Below are positions 9,795 to 19,498 of a stretch of DNA of 24,410 bases, piece after piece. Each line of letters starts with the position of its first letter. Within the stretch, counting starts at the first letter, position 1. Origin of the DNA: Zygnema circumcarinatum (taxonomy: Eukaryota > Streptophyta > Zygnematophyceae > Zygnematales > Zygnemataceae); assembly GCA_037447605.1 (NCBI GenBank), contig CM074818.1, forward strand, positions 2,180,852-2,205,261, in the 5' to 3' direction. A model generated the notes under the pieces. The model was not told where the DNA came from, ran no database searches, and worked only from the letters and a program-made list of their open reading frames with translations. A program made the translations under genes and the position numbers.

Positions 9795-10338
9795 CCGAGC
9801 TTGACATGGCATGAAAGAATTGGGAAAGGAAGTGGGAAATTCTGATTAACAGGTTCTGAAGAAAAAATTCAAAGGGAAAAAAGAAACGACCAAAAAGGAA
9901 AGCAAGTCAGGGAAAGTGCAGTGCAAAAGCAAGCTGTGATTAAAAAATGATTAAACGATAACTTTTCCAGCAAGAATGTACACAATATCGTGTAGCAGCA
10001 AAGAGAGCATGAGAGCCTTCTCTCACATTCTCCACTGCATGCAGAGCAGCTCCATGGCCTCCAACCCCTGCTCCAATAATGATGACGTCATAGTCAAAAG
10101 TCGACGCCCCTCCGTTTTCAGCTGCCATGCAGACAGACCGTCTGCCCATTCTTTTGCCTCTGATTGCTGACGTAGCATGCTCTAAGCTCTTCCAAGAGAC
10201 GCTTCTTGAAGCTGCGCCGAAGCAGAACTGCTTCCTTTGAAGGCCCTCACATTGAACCATGCTGCTCTGCTTCTCCGCAGTAGAGGAGGAGGCTCTTGAG
10301 ATAACAATGGAGGCGCCATGTCTGCAAATAGACGCCAT
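3021..10338 (-). CDS. LPD1: Plastid dihydrolipoyl dehydrogenase (E3 of plastid pyruvate dehydrogenase complex)
   Basis: It reoxidises dihydrolipoyl-E2 with NAD+ in the plastid pyruvate dehydrogenase complex, which supplies acetyl-CoA for fatty acids. Fifteen exons join in phase with GT-AG borders: 10338-10027, 9514-9368, 8662-8528, 8245-8128, 7595-7471, 7119-6994, 6388-6308, 5961-5899, 5515-5441, 5075-4997, 4742-4642, 4412-4299, 4046-3933, 3636-3565, 3077-3021. That is 1719 nt and 572 aa, close to the roughly 570 aa of Arabidopsis plastid LPD. Residues 1 to about 80 are Ser/Arg-rich, like a transit peptide. FAD site GAGVGG at 89-94; redox-active Cys120 and Cys125 in [16 protein letters not shown] site GSGYIG at 261-266; GDA at 402-404; catalytic His539 and Glu544 in HAHPTLSE. 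The last exon (ending PVAA) is the least certain join. Matches are to recalled plastid, not mitochondrial, E3 sequences. Confidence 0.96.
3091..3300. repeat. 15/45-bp minisatellite in the last LPD intron
   Basis: Fourteen consecutive 15-bp units run in a higher-order 45-bp pattern of three subunits: GATCAAGAAGCTAGG, GATCAAGAAGTTAAC and GATCAGGAAAYGAAG. The array ends 14 nt from the acceptor of LPD exon 15 (exon start 3077). There are no spacers, so it is not a CRISPR array. Open frames through it on either strand are artefacts of the 15-bp period. Confidence 0.95.
3640..3910. repeat. GA-rich tract in LPD intron 13
   Basis: This imperfect GA/GGGA tract on the plus strand is CT-rich in the transcript and sits immediately upstream of the exon 14 acceptor, so it doubles as a very long polypyrimidine tract. 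Confidence 0.8.
5147..5277. repeat. GA tract followed by CT-rich tract in LPD intron 9
   Basis: A short (GA)n run at about 5158-5175 is followed by a CT-rich block to about 5277, between LPD exons 10 and 9. The two halves are complementary and could pair. No coding signal. Confidence 0.7.
5673..5823. repeat. Long (GA)n microsatellite in LPD intron 8
   Basis: Pure (GA)n runs from about 5695 to 5787, with impure flanks. In the transcript it reads (CT)n. Its length makes it likely to vary between individuals. Confidence 0.95.
7128..7310. repeat. G/A-rich purine tract in LPD intron 5
   Basis: An imperfect purine tract with several G-runs lies directly beside the exon 6 acceptor (exon start 7119). 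It is pyrimidine-rich in the transcript. Confidence 0.8.
7600..7830. repeat. GA microsatellite and purine tract in LPD intron 4
   Basis: GA repeats, purest at about 7637-7735, begin only a few bases from the exon 5 acceptor (exon start 7595). The transcript therefore carries more than 200 nt of pyrimidine-rich sequence leading into the splice site. Confidence 0.9.
9746..9796. repeat. TCAAGG hexamer repeat in LPD intron 1
   Basis: Tandem TCAAG/TCAAGG units, about eight of them, lie in the first LPD intron. A shorter cluster of the same word occurs in intron 2 near 8728-8745. Confidence 0.85.
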
Positions 10339-10379
10339 GATGATGACTTAAAAGCTCCAAAAGAAGGTAAAAAGTAGCA

Positions 10380-10622
<243 letters not shown>

Positions 10623-10837
10623 CCCACTCAATGCCAGCTCTGAACTCTCTTGTCTCCCCACTTGCCAAGGATAAGCCCCTCCTGTTGGGACTCGATCCAT
10701 GCATCTAAATTTCCAACAGTTAAGCATGCAGCGTAAACAGGTTTGTACCCTAATAGACGAAACTAAAAATATCTATTTTGCATTTTCCATGTGGAAATTT
10801 TGAGATCAGCAGTTTCACGTCAAATGCGGAGGGGATG

Positions 10838-11048
10838 CCACGTGTATCACATGTGCGAACAACTCTCTGATTGGCCAAAATGAAAACCTCGCGGTCGTCC
10901 ACGTGACACGCTTAGCGGAATTCCCGTTGGTTTCGCCCAATCGCAAGTTTTCGACGGGAAGGGCGATTCCAGCCGTCGATCTCCCTCAGAGCGGCCAAAA
11001 ACCGCAGAATTTCCAAGGGACTGGATAATACAGCCAGGCGCCACGTGG
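10838..11048. promoter_or_regulatory. Cluster of three G-boxes (CACGTG) upstream of LPD
   Basis: Perfect CACGTG palindromes stand at 10839-10844, 10900-10905 and 11042-11047, about 500-710 bp upstream of the LPD ATG (minus strand). CCAAT/ATTGG words occur at about 10869 and 10934. G-boxes bind bZIP and bHLH/PIF factors and are common in light-regulated plastid-protein genes, which suits this gene. Binding is inferred. Confidence 0.6.
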
Positions 11049-11394
11049 CATGCTGGTATCGACACTGCTGTCATTTTATATGTCAATTACAGCCCACATT
11101 TCTGACAACACGCTGATTTCCGAAATAGACTGACCTATTCTGACCGTCGATTTCGTTTCAATGAACGGCGTAGATCGGCCAACGGTGTATCTCCCATAGA
11201 AACGTCACAAATCCCTAAACCCTCCCCGTCCATTTCCGGACAGACGGTCCAAATGAAGAATGAACAAGAACTGAAACTGATGTGAACTTGAGTGAATTTG
11301 ACTTGGGTGAGAACTCCTGCATTGTAGTTATATATGATATTCGCGTTATGGCCTAAAACTCAGAACTCCATAATGAAAAGGAAGTGGCATTGAT
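11049..11394. other. Intergenic sequence upstream of LPD, no gene recognised
   Basis: This is mixed-composition sequence with words such as CCGTCGAT and GTAGATCGG, reminiscent of the repeated motif in the RPL9 promoter. No open frame or RNA gene could be supported. Confidence 0.4.
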
Positions 11395-11557
11395 CTTACG
11401 ATGGCGAGGCCATCAAATGTACATGGACAAACTCAGCATGTGGAACCACGAGGAACTGGTCGCAATCCTGTTTCTAGTCCTTGTCCTTTATGACCAGTTC
11501 CGCGTGGTTCCCATGATTATTTTGTCCATGTACATTTGAGGGCATCGACATCGTGAG
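11395..11557. repeat. Imperfect inverted repeat (about 65-bp arms, about 28-nt loop)
   Basis: The left arm (11395-11462) and the reverse complement of the right arm (11491-11557) share CATCAAATGTACATGGACAA against CCTCAAATGTACATGGACAA, then a short divergent part, then GGAACCACGNGGAACTGGTC. The transcript of either strand would fold into a long imperfect hairpin, the size and mismatch style of a young plant MIRNA or inverted-duplicate siRNA locus. Related sequence also occurs at about 1740-1850. No known miRNA sequence was recognised. Confidence 0.75.
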
Positions 11558-11825
11558 ACAACATTTCCCCTTAATCTCTTTAGCAGGACGGATCGAGCAT
11601 CAGAGGAGACTCGGGATAAAAGGATTGCGAATTCAATACAACAGCTTGAACCCCCCTCCAAGGATTTGGAAAGTCCTTTCCTCACTCTCGTCCATACTTT
11701 TTCCCTGATGCCCCCCTCCCTCTCCCACTCCCACTCCACTCTCCTTTCATCCATTTTCCTCCGTGGCATTTCCAAAATCTCTCTCGTCCTGTTCTTCCCT
11801 CTCTCCCTCCAAATCATCGTCTCCG

Positions 11826-12023
11826 TCACTGCCACTCTTTATAGACTTTCTGGCCATTCTCAACATCACTTTCCTCACAATGGCCGAATGCTTTGCCTTT
11901 GTCAATGCACAGCGAGTCTTTGGAGGCGCCGTCCGTTCCATGCTTATCGTAAAAGGACAGGTCCAAGGTATGAACGTACGGTAAAAGGACAGATACATCG
12001 TAACTCCAATCAATTTCTAATTG
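11826..12023 (-). other. Unidentified open stretch, possible exon
   Basis: An open 65-codon stretch without an ATG runs from just after a TAG at 12024-12026, which could also be the AG of an acceptor. It reads in part SFYDKHGTDGASKDSLCIDK and ends KVYKEWQ stop. The composition is balanced and not repeat-derived, unlike most frames here. I recognise no family. It may be an exon, a pseudoexon or chance. Confidence 0.25.
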
Positions 12024-12165
12024 CTACACTAGATCCCAACACTCCATACTGACCACCCGCTGCATATGGCAACGCGCAAATGCCCATTGCTTTTCCTTTT
12101 CTACAATGAAAAATTCCATTCCTGATTTGTTAAGGGAGCTTCCTTCCCTTCTGGAAAAATATTAC

Positions 12166-12242
12166 TTTCGGGGAGACGATTTGGCGCAAGTTTCTTTTGG
12201 CTAAAGTGTCAAACTCTCCTGTCACAGCGGAGTACAGGCGGT
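12166..12242 (-). other. Unidentified possible internal exon (25 codons)
   Basis: On the minus strand a CACTGCAG acceptor precedes a 77-nt stretch reading RLYSAVTGEFDTLAKRNLRQ then IVSPK, followed by an AAA|GTAATA donor. The coding-like composition contrasts with the purine block that follows to the right. The product is unknown and no confident joining partner was found. Confidence 0.3.
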
Positions 12243-12252
12243 CTGCAGTGAA

Positions 12253-12810
12253 GGAATTGTGGGAGTTAGGGGTGGAGGGAGGGAGGGAGGGAGAGAAAAA
12301 GAGGTGAGAAGAGAGAGAGGTAGAGAGAGTGAGAGATAGAGTGGTAATGAGTGGGAGGTGGAGAGAGCGATATAGAGAGAGAGATAGGGAGAGAGAGGTG
12401 GAGAGGGAGAGGGAGAGGAAGAGAGCGATAGAGGGAGGGGTGGAGAGAGAGAGAGAGGTAGAGAGAATGAGAGATAGAGCGGTAATGAGAGGAAGATGAA
12501 AGAGACCGATATAAAGAGGGGGGTAGGGAGAGAGAGGTGGAGAGGGAGAGGGAGAGGAATAGCGGGGTCGAGGAAGGGGTGAAGAGAGAGGGACGGGTAG
12601 AGATAGAGAGGTAGAGCGAATAAGATAGAGAAAGAGAGACAGAAAGAAGGGAGGGACGAGCGAGAGAGAGAGGGTAGAGAGAGGGAGAGAGTGGGAGGGA
12701 GGGCAAGGAGTGGGGAAGAGGAGCGAGAGAGAGGGCAAGGGAGAGAGGGAGAGGGCGAAAGCGAGTGGGGGCAGGGAGGGAGGGAAAGTGGGAGTGAGGG
12801 AAAGATAGAT
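12253..12810. repeat. Imperfect purine (GA/GGTAGA-like) block of about 550 bp
   Basis: This is a continuous GA-rich plus strand with interspersed T (GAGATAGAG, GGTAGAGAG). It yields 200-240-codon Ser-Leu-Pro frames on the minus strand that are not genes. Confidence 0.9.
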
Positions 12811-12874
12811 CCGACATACAGTCAAAAAGGATCCCCAACTCATCCGGCACACTTCTCACACCCATCATCACAAA

Positions 12875-13002
12875 TCACAGCTCCAAGTTCTCAACATCAA
12901 TAGTGAGTTCGGGACAGGCAATGTCCATGCTGACTGAATCACCGCCAGGACTGCTGCAACTCATTTTGAGAAAAGGCATTGCGATTGTCAAAGTAAATAT
13001 GT
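12875..13002 (-). other. Unidentified possible terminal exon
   Basis: On the minus strand, after a possible TCTCTATAG acceptor, an open frame reads in part SVSMDIACPELTIDVENLEL and stops at 12875-12877. The composition is protein-like and not repeat-derived, but the family is unknown. An upstream partner could lie in 13003-13560. It might instead be non-coding sequence downstream of the PPR-SMR gene. Confidence 0.25.
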
Positions 13003-13580
13003 CTATAGAGACAAGAAAAGAACTTCCTTGAAGTAATCCTCTTTGGATACATAACCAAATCAACCACACTCGCTTGCCTGGAAATGATGTCAGGAAACAA
13101 TAGAGGGTGAAAAGCTTCACTCTTCTGGAATTCGAAATGAGCACAACGTTTCCCGCAAAGTAAGTAGTAGCAACGAAATAAAAAGTATCCTTCAAACAAA
13201 CTCCAGATCAATGTTCTCAAGTCTGAACACAAACTTCACAAAAGGATTTTTACCTTTTTAAACAAAGCCATCACCGCTTCACATACTCACATCATTCTCG
13301 CATGTTATGACTGAAGCATCGTTATATTCCTCAAAGCAAACGTGGGAAGGTGAGAGAGAAGTGAGAGAGGAGCTGAGGGCCTCAATTGATGGTCCAATGA
13401 GACGGTTCTCTCTCTCTCTCTCGCGCTCTCTCTCTCTTTCATCAGCCTATATGGAGGAAATAGTCATTTGCACTTAAAATGACACTGTCAGAGCAGCCCC
13501 TTGAAGAGCTCAGAGCACATACCCGTTGGTGATGAAGCGCCACATACAATCATTTTGCGATGTACTCTGCGATATGGAGC
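13003..13580. other. Downstream of PPR-SMR, probable 3' UTR and spacer
   Basis: This stretch includes a short (CT)n run at about 13410-13438. On the minus strand an ATG at 13553 opens MIVCGASSPT and then meets a good donor (GG|GTATGT at 13522-13517), only 28 nt after the PPR-SMR stop. That could mark a spliced 3' UTR or a separate small gene; neither can be shown. Confidence 0.35.
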
Positions 13581-16500
13581 TCAGTCTTGAAGGAGGAAAA
13601 AACTCTTCGTTCTGTTCAGCTGAAGCCAATTGCTGACTGCAGCTGTTTTAGCACTGACGGCACCCCTGTTCCCACGTTCATCCTTGAATGGAGAATTTAG
13701 CTCCTTCAAAATGGTCCTCACTTCATTTTTCACACTCGAATCCCTACCCTCGTGCTGAGTACTCCTTCCCCAGCCAGTGACGATTCTGACTTCTGATATA
13801 CAAGTGTCAATATCGGAAAGGTCTTTGTGGAATGAAGACAGCTCGCAGGCCAGAACAGGTTTAACTGCCAGAGGATGCAGGAAGTGGAGATCAATATCCT
13901 GTACATCCTTTCTACGAGACTGTACAGTACGATAGAAGCCAAGGCGACGGGCTTCTTTCCAAAGGCGCATGGCCCGTTTGCTCGAGTCTGACTTCTCCAA
14001 GAACGCCACAGTTATCCCAACCATTTGATTTCCTACTTCTGTCTTTTCAGACCTTAGTTTACACAAGTTGCTTTCAACTTCTTTCCAAAGCGCATCTTCT
14101 TCATATATTCCCTGCTTGGGCACGATGAGACCCGTTAGGGTTTCGTGCCACCAGTGCTGACTTGCCTCCATGCAGTCCACCAAGGTCCTGCAGCCTTCCT
14201 TTGTGTTACATTCCAAGCAAAACGTCATAAGCATCGCATAGGCGAGACTGTCTACTCCGCCTCCTTCATCGCGTAAGGTTTCCAAAAGTGATTTGGCGCT
14301 ATCAAATAATCCTTCCTTCACGTAACCATGGAGCAGCGTTAAACATGCCTTCACAGGAAACTTTCCAATCGACTTCATGAGAGAAAGTTCTTTCTCAGCT
14401 TCGGAAAGGCGGCCCTGTCTGACGTGCCAATACATACGAACCCTAGAGAGTTCAATACCAAGTCTTTCTGCTTCATTCATCAAAACATCTACCATCTCCC
14501 TCTGATTTCGTTTGAAAAAAAAGTCTGTCAAAAGGAGGATTGTAGCAGAATCAGGCCGAATATCTCGTTCAACCATTTGGTGAAACAAATTCAGCGCCTT
14601 TTCAGCTTCGTTTACCTTGCAATATTGTGAGATCAGGTTATTGTAAACTACACTATTGAGAGGCACCCCTCCTGAAGACATCTCTTCAAGCAAGGCTTCG
14701 GCCTTGCTCAGTTGCTTCATACTCCCGAACAGTCCGACCATCTCACTGCATACAAACTCGTTGGGGACGCAGTTGAATTTTTTCATGCTGCGGAAAATCT
14801 CCGTAGCCTCCAAAGGTCTCTCTGCTTGAACCAATGCTCTGATCAAAAGACTGGAAGTACTTGCAGGTCGAGACAACAAAGGAAGGGAGACGAAGGGAAA
14901 AAGGAAAGGAAGAAAGGAGGAGAAGGAGGAAAGGTCAATAAGTCATACATCAATGTAGCAAGTGCCTGCTGTCAATAAGGTCACAAATTATAACAAGCGA
15001 CGCACATCCAAATACAAGCAAGCAGGAACTCAAGTAAAAATATCTGTGTTACAAAAAGATGACGTTCATTGGGGCAAAATTGATAGAACTGAGAAGCCAA
15101 CTCAACCGAATTTCAATCAGAAGGATGATGCCAAATTTCAGCAGCATTCACATGTTGATCATTTTAAGAAGACGGCCATATACCTGAATGTGTGCGTGTC
15201 TGGAGCAACTCCCTCCGCCAACATCTTTCTGTAAACCGTCAACATGCTATCAATGCGCTGAGCATCCGCGTAGGACTTCATGACATTCGTGAACTCAACA
15301 ACATTGGGGGGCTTTCCAGTCAGTGAAAAGAAGTTCTTCAAGTATTCCTCCATCACAGCAAACTCTTTTGCTCTGCCTGCGATATTTATTAAGACTCCAA
15401 CATGGGAGGGGCGCACTTTAAAGCCTGGCTGGCTTCTAAACCAATGATAAAAGCATTGCGCGAGCGAAATATTTCGATCTAAGCGCTGCAATATGCGCAT
15501 AGCAGCAATGCCATCCACCTTCCCGTGCCAATACTTCAACTTCGCATTCACCAATTCTTGCAAGTCTTCCGAGACAATATTTACAGATCGTGTCCTTTGT
15601 GCGACTCTGATTTCATCAAGGAGAGAAAACACCCTATCCTTGAAAAAACAGTCTGTCAAAAGGAAGATTGTAGCAGGATTAGGCCGAATATCTCGTTCAA
15701 CCATTTGGTGAAACAAATTCAGCGCCTTTTCAGCTTCGTTTACCTTGCAATATTGTGAGATCAGGTTATTGTAAACTACACTATTGAGAGGCACCCCTCC
15801 TGAAGACATCTCTTCAAGCAAGGCTTCGGCCTTGCTCAGTTGCTTCATACTCCCGAACAGTCCGACCATCTCATTGCATACAAACTCGTTTGGGACGCAG
15901 TTGAATTTTTTCATGCTGCGGAAAATCTCCGCAGCCTCCAAAGGTTGCCGTGCTTGAACCAATGCTCTGATCAAGATACTGGAAGTACTTGCAGGTAAAG
16001 ACAACAAAGGAAGGGGGAGAAAAGAAAGTAACGAAGGGAAAAAGGAAAGGAAGAAAGGAGGAGAAGGAGGAAAGGTAAATAAGTCATACATCAATGTAGC
16101 AAGTGCCTGCTGTCAATAAGGTCACAAATTATAACAAGCGACGCACATCCAAATACAAGCAAGCAGGAACTCAAGTAAAAATATCTGTGTTACAAAAAGA
16201 TGACGTTCATTGGGGCAAAATTGATAGAACTGAGAAGCCAACTCAACCGAATTTCAATCAGAAGGATGATGCCAAATTTCAGGAGCATTCACATGTTGAT
16301 CATTTTTAGAAGACGGCCATATACCTGAATGTGTGCGTGCCTGGAGCAACTCCCTCCGCCAACATCTTTCTGTAAACCGTCAACATGCTATCAATGCGCT
16401 GAGCATCCGCGTAGGACTTCATGACATTCGTGAACTCAATAACATTCGGGGGCTTTCCAGTCAGTGAAAAGTAGTTCTTCAAGTATTCCTCCATCACAGC

Positions 16501-17115
16501 AAACTCTTTTGCTCTGCCTGCGATATTTATTAAGACTCCAACATGGGAGGGGTGCACTTTAAAGCCTGGCTGGCTTCTAATCCAATGATAAAAGCATTGC
16601 GCGAGCGAAATATTTCGATCCAAGCGCTGCAATATGCGCATAGCAGCAACGCCATCCACCTTCCCGTGCCAATGCTTCAACTTCGCATTCACCAATTCTT
16701 GCAAGTCTTCCGAGACACTATTTACAGACCGTGTTCTTTGTGCGACTCTGATTTCATCAAGGAGAGAAAACACCCTATCCTTACATACATTCTCAAACAC
16801 ATTGTCTGAAGGATGCCTTGGAGTGTTCTGTCCACCTGCCTCCTTCACGCCTTGCAGCTTCTTACCCTCCGCTACATGCTCACCCGCCTGCCGCAGTGCA
16901 GAGCCTTCTCTCAGCTTCAAATAGCGTGCAACGGCGCCGTCCTCTTTTGACAGCCATCCTGCTTTCAAGCTTTCGCCGCCATCGTCATGGAAAAGCGGCC
17001 GAGGAGCGCTCTCTGCGGCATGGCTGACGGACCGCGCGGCGAAGGCCTGCACAGAAGAGCGGCTGCAGAGGGCCTGCCACCGCCTTCGTGCCAACGCTCG
17101 CTGCAGAATAGCCAT
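13581..17115 (-). CDS. PPR-SMR protein with internal tandem duplication
   Basis: Pentatricopeptide repeat proteins with a C-terminal SMR domain act on organelle RNA or gene expression (the group of GUN1, pTAC2 and SVR7). Three coding exons, 17115-16325, 15987-15184 and 14859-13581, join in phase 2 and give 957 aa. The Arg/Ala-rich N-terminus (MAILQRALARRRWQALCSRS) looks like an organelle-targeting peptide; plastid or mitochondrion is undecided. PPR-like helices include FTNVMKSYADAQRIDSMLTV and YNNLISQYCKVNEAEKALNL. SMR domain at about 850-957: DLH at 855-857, TGWG at 893-896, and an ending FLLQD like the LVLHD ends of plant SMR proteins. Residues of about 112-379 are repeated at about 380-647 with about 17 changes. 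The second intron is a copy of the first. The ancestral single-copy length would be 689 aa. Start chosen from good context (GCCATGGCT). Confidence 0.9.
14498..16779 (-). repeat. Tandem duplication of about 1.14 kb, including an intron, inside the PPR-SMR gene
   Basis: Copy 1 runs 16779 to about 15639 and copy 2 runs 15638 to about 14511. Each holds the end of ancestral exon 1 (from DRVFSLL), the whole intron (337 and 324 bp) and the start of the next exon (through FFK). The junction reads TTC AAG GAT AGG, fusing FFK to DRVF in frame. The introns differ mainly by one small indel. The few differences imply a recent event. Confidence 0.92.
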
Positions 17116-17840
17116 GGCGGGTATCCTGCAGGTCTGGTCCAGAAGTCATTGAGCAATACTTGTCACTCAGCCAGGTGTGCACCATCCCATAGCGGTGCAG
17201 ATGTCTCCCTCCACAACGCCGTCAGAAGGTCGTTTATTGTGTCTGAGCCCCCCTGTTAACATATGCGAAAGGAGAGAGAAGAAATGATGGAACTGCGAAC
17301 TAGAACTTCGAACAGAGAGAAAGAACCTTGAACCAACGAACGGCCACGATCGATCACAGGGCTAGTCGGAACATCCATAGCCGTCGATCGCCCACAGTTC
17401 CAAATTAGAAACACGACGGGACTAAACTGCGAACAGGGACAGAGAACTTTGAACCAACGAACGGCCACGATCGACCCCACGTTCAAAGCAACATCTTACC
17501 CGTCGAGTGTTCACAGATCAAAGCGAAAATACAACGGCCCTAAACTCCGAACATGGACATAGAACCCCAAATTACAACGGGACTACAACTGCCAACAGAG
17601 GCAAGAACCTTGCAGAAATGAACGGCCACGATTGATCCCGCAATTGAACCAACATCCCATTCGTCGATTTGTCACCGATCCAACGGCCACGATCTCCCTC
17701 CCTCCCCTCATATATTCCCCCACCCGCCCTCCCTCTCCCTCTCTCCCAGGCGGCCGCCGAAGCCCCCCCCTCCCTCACCGGAGGCGGACCCTGAAACCCT
17801 AACTCCTTAAACCCTAAAACCTTAAACCCCCGCCGTCGCC
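17116..17840. promoter_or_regulatory. Divergent promoter region between PPR-SMR and RPL9
   Basis: The two start codons are 725 bp apart and point away from each other. ACGGCCACGATC stands at 17340-17351, 17461-17472 and 17683-17694, with ACGGCCACGATT at 17622-17633. They sit in a degenerate repeat with words such as GGGACTAAACTGCGAACAGG. On the RPL9 side there is a TATA-like CATATATTCC at about 17708, a CT-rich patch at about 17727-17748 and telo-boxes (AAACCCTAA at 17790-17800, AAACCCTAAA at 17809-17818), typical of plant ribosomal protein promoters. Factor binding is inferred. Confidence 0.65.
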
Positions 17841-19456
17841 ATGAAGACCATCCTCGCTAGCGAGACCATGCCCATCCCCCCCGAGGTGAAGCTCGAGATT
17901 AGGGCGAAGAAGATCCGTGTGAAGGGGCCACGTGGCGTGCTGACCCGCGACTTCAAGCACCTCAACCTCGACCTGCAGCTCATAGAGGAGGCGGGCATTG
18001 AAGGGGAAGCGAAGAAGAAGCTGCTGAAGGTGGAGGCGTGGTTCGGGACCAGGAAGACCATGGCGTCCATCCGCACGACGCTGAGCCACGTGCAGAACTT
18101 GATCAAGGGGGTCACCAGGGGCTTCCGCTACAAGATGCGGTTCGTGTACGCGCATTTTCCGATCAACGCGAGCATTACGGAGAAGAATGACGGAATCGAG
18201 ATTCGGAACTTTTTGGGCGAGAAGAAGGTAGGGTTTAGGGTGAGGGGTTGGGGTTTTGGGTTTTTCGTAAGGGCGGGGGGGGGTGGGGGAGGTGAGGTTA
18301 GGATTTAGGGTTTCGAAGTTAGGGTTTTGGAGCTTTTTTTAAGGGTGCGGAGGGAGGCGGGTTCAGGGGTTAGGGTTCAGAGTTTTGAGGTTTTGCATGA
18401 GTGGGAGGGAAAGGTGGGTTTAGGGTAGAGAGTTTTGGGGGTTTTGGTGGGGGATATTGTTGGGTGGAGGGTTTGAGTAGTTATTTGGGCGAGAGGACTG
18501 TCGGAGGGAAAATTAGGGTTTCGCGGCATTTAGGGTTCGAAGGGGGGTTAGGTTTTCCAAGGTTTTCACGGATTTTTGTTCGCAGAGTCTTATAGAGAGA
18601 GAGAGAGAGTGAGAGAGAGAGAGAGACCGAGAGAGAGTGTGGGTGTGGGAGTGAGGGTAGGATGAGGGAAATTTAGGGTTCGTAGGTACTTGAATATGAT
18701 GGTTTAAGGAGAGTATGATTTGGGAAGGTATTAGGGTCAGAATGTCGCAGAGGTTTAGGGTTCAGAAGGTGCGGGGTGCTGGGTGATTCTTTGTGCTTTT
18801 CGTATAACTCAGGCTGCCTATTATTTATTTTAATTGTAATTGCTTTTAGGGTTTGTTTGTTTTTGGATGTCTGTCTGACTTACTCAGGAAGTAGTCAGGA
18901 TGAATTTCATGATGGTGGAGATTAGAGAGGGCCCCTGCATCCGAAACAGTCGTGAACTCTTAAAAGTCTCAAAACTCTCATACTTGACATACAGAATATC
19001 TCTATCTCTCTCACTCTCATTGAAGGATTTGGGGTATAGAGCTGTAGAACCCCTGCGACTTTTTCATTGCTCTATTTTTTTTGCCACTGTAAGGCCTTGA
19101 GCGTTTTAGGGCCCAATGGGTTTTATGTTGGTTTTAGAACTTGGGTAACGGAGGGGCTTTATGTGTTAGAGTTATATGTATCTGAAATTGTATAATGTGA
19201 ACTGTAACTTAACTGTATGTATTTGTATCATGCATCACGTCAACTAGCAGCATTTCAGGTCAGCAGTCGATTAAGGTAGGATGTCACCTGGAGAATGGCA
19301 AGTTTCTTTTGCAGGAATTTGGCACTTTTGAACATGTATTAAATTGTTTTTACCTCAAAAGTATGGGTCCCACCTTCCTCTCACATCATGTCCCCTATCT
19401 GTGCTCATTTCTCACTTCTTGATACTCAATTAGTGGGAATATACCATAGGGAGAGC

Positions 19457-19498
<42 letters not shown>

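Noticed and set aside
12130-12871. 200-240-codon Ser/Leu/Pro-rich frames on the minus strand
   Set aside because: They arise from the long purine (GA) block. Overlapping frames in different phases read equally well, and there is no domain or codon structure.
18099-18226. Possible retrocopy status of RPL9
   Set aside because: The gene has two introns with proper GT-AG borders, an intact frame and telo-box promoter elements, so it is an active-type gene, not a processed pseudogene.
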